DNA from: a virus
IMG/VR virus record: IMGVR_UViG_3300025132_000159
Span: 1-32,445 of that record
Strand: one strand, 5' to 3'
Length of the DNA: 32,445 nucleotides
The notes beneath the pieces were generated by a model, which had not been told where the DNA came from, ran no database searches, and saw only the letters and a list, made by a program, of their open reading frames with translations. A program made the translations under genes and the position numbers. Below are positions 30,316 to 32,445 of this stretch, one piece after another (positions within the stretch are counted from its first letter, which is position 1; every line of letters starts with the position of its first letter).

Positions 30316-30941
30316 TCAGAAGCGAGCTTACTAACAGAAGTGAATTAACCACTAGCGCAGAGGTGGATAAGATTTACCCTGCTCTCATTAAGGCAATCCA
30401 CAGCATGCCTGTCGTAGGAAAGAACGCGCCTAACCAGAGCTGGCTGTTTGCCAACCTTCAGGCTGTCACCGAGGCGTCTCGCGACCCTTTGCGCGACAAC
30501 GGGCTGGCGATCACCTGCTTCGCAGCCAACCACGACATGCATTACGGCGTGATCGCGAGGCTTATTCACGAGTCAGGGCAGTGGATGGAGTGTCCGGTGT
30601 ATCTTCCATCTAAGAACCGTGGCAACGCCGACCAAGGTGCTGGCAGCAGCTTCACTTACACACGCCGTTACGTGATGTGCTGCATTCTTAACATTGTCAC
30701 CGGCGAGGACAACGACGCCAACAGCCGGCAGCAGGAGATTAAAAGACTACAGCAGGAGGAGGTTGTGTCTAAGCTTGAGGAGAAGAAGTTTAGAGCGTCG
30801 TGCCGTGACCTTTTGCACCACTTAAAACCTAGCGGTATCACATGGGCCACGATTGCCGAGAAACATGGCTTTGCCTTAAGGCCGGATGAAATACCAACAC
30901 ACCAGCGAGAAGAAGTTCTTGCCGCACTGAGGAGCGCATAA
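30312..30941 (+). CDS. erf: ERF-type single-strand annealing protein, 209 aa
   Basis: Promotes annealing of complementary single strands, as in P22 Erf. AGGAG lies 6 nt before ATG at 30312; a GTG/ATG-type start at 30291 would place it further back within the previous gene. The core SAEVDKIYPALIKAIHSM, then NLQAVTEASRDPLRDNGLAI, then GVIARLIHESGQWMECPVY, and the signature SSFTYTRRYVMCCILNIVTG followed by EDNDAN (YxRRY-type loop) match the family. The C-terminal 60 residues are a coiled coil and small helical domain. It is followed by the SSB-like gene in a TAATG junction, so both are made together. Confidence 0.88.
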   Translation: MIRSELTNRSELTTSAEVDKIYPALIKAIHSMPVVGKNAPNQSWLFANLQAVTEASRDPLRDNGLAITCFAANHDMHYGVIARLIHESGQWMECPVYLPSKNRGNADQGAGSSFTYTRRYVMCCILNIVTGEDNDANSRQQEIKRLQQEEVVSKLEEKKFRASCRDLLHHLKPSGITWATIAEKHGFALRPDEIPTHQREEVLAALRSA

Positions 30942-31423
30942 TGCCTGAACTAGAAAATCCATTTGACGCAACTGACTGGGTCCACGACACGTCTCCACCC
31001 GACCGTCACGAGTGGTTCCACGTTAAGATACTTGAGTCGACGTTCTCTGACATGCCGAACGACGCCAAGATGCTGCACTTTCATTTGCTGTGCATCGACG
31101 GTAAGGAGACCGGCGACCTATACAAGGGTCGTGTCTGGAGATGCGGCTTGTGGTGGGAGCACAGCAACCCTAAGTGCGTCAGCATAGGTCGCACTCAGAT
31201 TGCCAACCTTGCCATAGCTGCTGGCAAGCCACGGTTTACAAACAGCGACGAGCTTAACGGCGTCGAGCTTATGGCCAATGTCGGCCCTGGCTACAAGCCA
31301 GAGTATCCAGAGGCTAGCAAGTTTGCTGGGCTCCCCAGGGAGAGCCGTCAATCGCACGAGCACTACCGCCCTGAGGGTGTTCCTTCAGGCGGCTCCTTGA
31401 GCGATGATGAGATCCCCTTCTAA
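30941..31423 (+). CDS. DUF669-like ssDNA-binding protein with SSB-type acidic tip, 160 aa
   Basis: The sequence (HEWFHVKILESTF near residues 23-35, HFHLLCIDGKETGDLYKGRV, then ISVG-like RTQIANLAIAAGKP, DELNGVELMANVGPGY) fits the phage DUF669 pattern of OB-fold proteins thought to act as ssDNA-binding proteins beside ERF/Gp157 genes. The C-terminus is a flexible Ser/Gly/Pro-rich tail ending in DDEIPF, the same type of tip that bacterial SSB uses to recruit repair and replication proteins. That tip is visible directly. Its TAA overlaps by 4 nt the TAG of the convergent minus-strand gene. Confidence 0.8.
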   Translation: MPELENPFDATDWVHDTSPPDRHEWFHVKILESTFSDMPNDAKMLHFHLLCIDGKETGDLYKGRVWRCGLWWEHSNPKCVSIGRTQIANLAIAAGKPRFTNSDELNGVELMANVGPGYKPEYPEASKFAGLPRESRQSHEHYRPEGVPSGGSLSDDEIPF

Positions 31424-31659
31424 GCTCCAGGGATAAACACAACGAAGCTCACCATGCCTGGATCCATCCGAGGCAATGGTCCTTTGAGCGCAGCTTCAGG
31501 AGTGTCGTAGCCTTCTGCGTCAGTTAAAATACGCACCTGGTTTTTTACACTCTCCCATTTGTAAGCGTGAAACCACTTGCCTTTCGGCATTGCTGGTTTC
31601 GCGCTTTTCTTTTTTGGTGCTGCCTTCTTCTTTGGTGCTGCTTTTTTTTCTGCTGCCAT
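31420..31659 (-). CDS. Lysine/alanine-rich small protein with histone H1-like tail, 79 aa
   Basis: ATG at 31659 is set by GGAGGT 5 nt before it, 2 nt after the stop of the upstream gene. Residues about 2-25 repeat a 6-residue AAPKKK unit (EKKAAPKKKAAPKKKSAKP), encoded by an 18-nt periodic DNA repeat (31613-31641). The rest is a small folded-looking domain (GKWFHAYKWESVKNQVRIL, EGYDTPEAALKG, GMVSFVVFIPG). H1-like tails bind DNA, so a role in DNA condensation or a virion-internal protein is possible. It is last in the leftward tail cluster and its stop overlaps that of the ssDNA-binding protein. Confidence 0.72.
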   Translation of the reverse strand: MAAEKKAAPKKKAAPKKKSAKPAMPKGKWFHAYKWESVKNQVRILTDAEGYDTPEAALKGPLPRMDPGMVSFVVFIPGA

Positions 31660-31661
31660 GA

Positions 31662-32445
31662 TTACCTCCGTGGCAATGTCGACGTAACGGTTAGCGTGGC
31701 GTTGGCTCCTACAACTGGAGCGCCTACGCTCCAATCGTAAACCACGTATATGCATTCGATGTCAGTAATTAACGCGCAGTTGTAGATGTTGTCTGCGTTC
31801 GCCGGGTCTATCCCTCCCTCAAGGTCCAACACCCAGACTCTGGTGCTGTTAGTCATCGCTACAGAACTGCAATGCAACGGCATTGCCTTGGCCGTGTTGC
31901 GTAACTTTAAATGCATCTGAGGGCGAGAGCTCGAGGACGCTCCATTGTCCAGCAGCACCTGCAATCTGTACGGGTATCCGGCTATGATGTGGCCTAACGA
32001 TTCAGCAGTTATCTTCCAGCCTGGATTCCCGTTTGCGTTGTTCTCCGAGACTAGGCACGGAGCCCAGCTATCACTGTATTCGCTAGCTGTTTTTGTGAAC
32101 GTCTTTGAAGACTTAATCCATGCCCCTGCCCGGTTGCTGGCAGACCCGCCACCTGAATAATCAAGTGAACAATCCAACTGAGCTACCTCATACGCTCCAA
32201 TCGATGGTGTTGAGTTGAAGGCAGTGCGAGCTATGTCTAAAGCGGGCGCGTAAGTGGTGTCGCCTTTTTCAAAAAGCAAATGGCCGACGCCAGTAAACGG
32301 AGAAAAGTCTCTGGCAGCAGCGTCGTTAAACACGACGGCAGAGGACGACACACCAGAGCTTCTAACCACGTTGGTTGTCGTGGACGAACCACCGCCCGAA
32401 AGGTCGGAATTATCACCCCATCGAGCGCCATACAACACGCTGTCA
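31662..32445 (-). CDS. C-terminal part of a beta-helix tailspike-like protein (5' end outside window)
   Basis: The frame is open from the window edge (first complete codon at 32444-32442) to TAA at 31664-31662, giving at least 260 residues. The internal GTG at 32438 is only the first possible start in the window. RDFSPFTGVGHLLFEKGDTT and PSIGAYE (about residues 45-85) match the typical end of right-handed beta-helix proteins, where 'DFSLxxGSPaIDaG...PxIGAYE' occurs. A further C-terminal domain (about 90-260) is rich in beta strands and may be a trimerisation or receptor domain. Probably a host-binding or polysaccharide-degrading spike. No catalytic residues are visible in this part. Confidence 0.7.
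   Translation of the reverse strand, partial: DSVLYGARWGDNSDLSGGGSSTTTNVVRSSGVSSSAVVFNDAAARDFSPFTGVGHLLFEKGDTTYAPALDIARTAFNSTPSIGAYEVAQLDCSLDYSGGGSASNRAGAWIKSSKTFTKTASEYSDSWAPCLVSENNANGNPGWKITAESLGHIIAGYPYRLQVLLDNGASSSSRPQMHLKLRNTAKAMPLHCSSVAMTNSTRVWVLDLEGGIDPANADNIYNCALITDIECIYVVYDWSVGAPVVGANATLTVTSTLPRR

Noticed and set aside
1-32445. tRNA genes, CRISPR arrays, insertion sequences and an integrase
   Set aside because: None was seen by eye. Phage RNA polymerase and integrase genes are also absent in this window, though a covariance search for tRNAs was not possible.

Overview
This window is part of the genome of a tailed bacteriophage (Caudoviricetes), most likely with a short, podovirus-type tail. 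It contains a terminase pair, a coiled-coil scaffold, an HK97-fold major capsid protein, a portal, a connector/adaptor and a large tail-nozzle-like protein. These are followed by three proteins of the type packed inside virions for DNA ejection. I see no tape measure, sheath or baseplate genes. The Shine-Dalgarno sites are strong, most genes touch or overlap, and recombination genes of the proteobacterial-phage type are present, so the host is probably Gram-negative. I cannot name the host or a close relative.

Layout. From about 24,113 down to base 1, all genes lie on the minus strand. In transcription order they are: an unknown 167-aa protein; a gap with small palindromes; a RusA-type resolvase; a small protein; a lysozyme-like transglycosylase; a winged-helix-like protein; TerS; TerL; scaffold; major capsid protein; three small proteins (one with a membrane segment); portal; adaptor; tail nozzle; a beta-helix protein; two unknown tail proteins; two internal-type proteins; and a giant gene of at least 1,538 codons that runs off the left edge.

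From 24,325 to 31,423 the genes lie on the plus strand and form the early region. First come two small transcription units, each followed by a hairpin terminator: a 56-aa protein and a Cys-rich DUF7227-like protein. After a 423-bp gene-free regulatory stretch, a good sigma70-like promoter with a palindrome in its spacer leads into a tightly packed operon. This operon encodes small proteins, a C5-cytosine DNA methyltransferase, a probable HTH protein, a DnaC-like helicase loader, a Gp157-like protein, an ERF-type annealing protein and a DUF669-like ssDNA-binding protein with an SSB-type acidic tip. From 31,420 to the right edge the genes are again on the minus strand: a lysine-rich 79-aa protein and the C-terminal part of a beta-helix, tailspike-like protein. 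If the molecule is circular or circularly permuted, this right arm could be the distal end of the same late operon that leaves the window at the left edge.

The most interesting feature is the methyltransferase locus. The methyltransferase ORF (27018-28145) is overlapped over almost its whole length by a second ORF in another frame (27013-28074). That second frame carries four PTPT/ATPT-type motifs and ends in LNPEFLEALMGLPTGW, which from memory resembles a widespread protein type of unknown role. Both ORFs start within 5 nt of each other behind one Shine-Dalgarno site. Other points of interest are the giant edge ORF, a three-gene nest of out-of-frame overlaps at the transglycosylase/TerS boundary, many TAATG and TGATG coupling junctions, and a repeated ribosome-binding cassette in the early operon.
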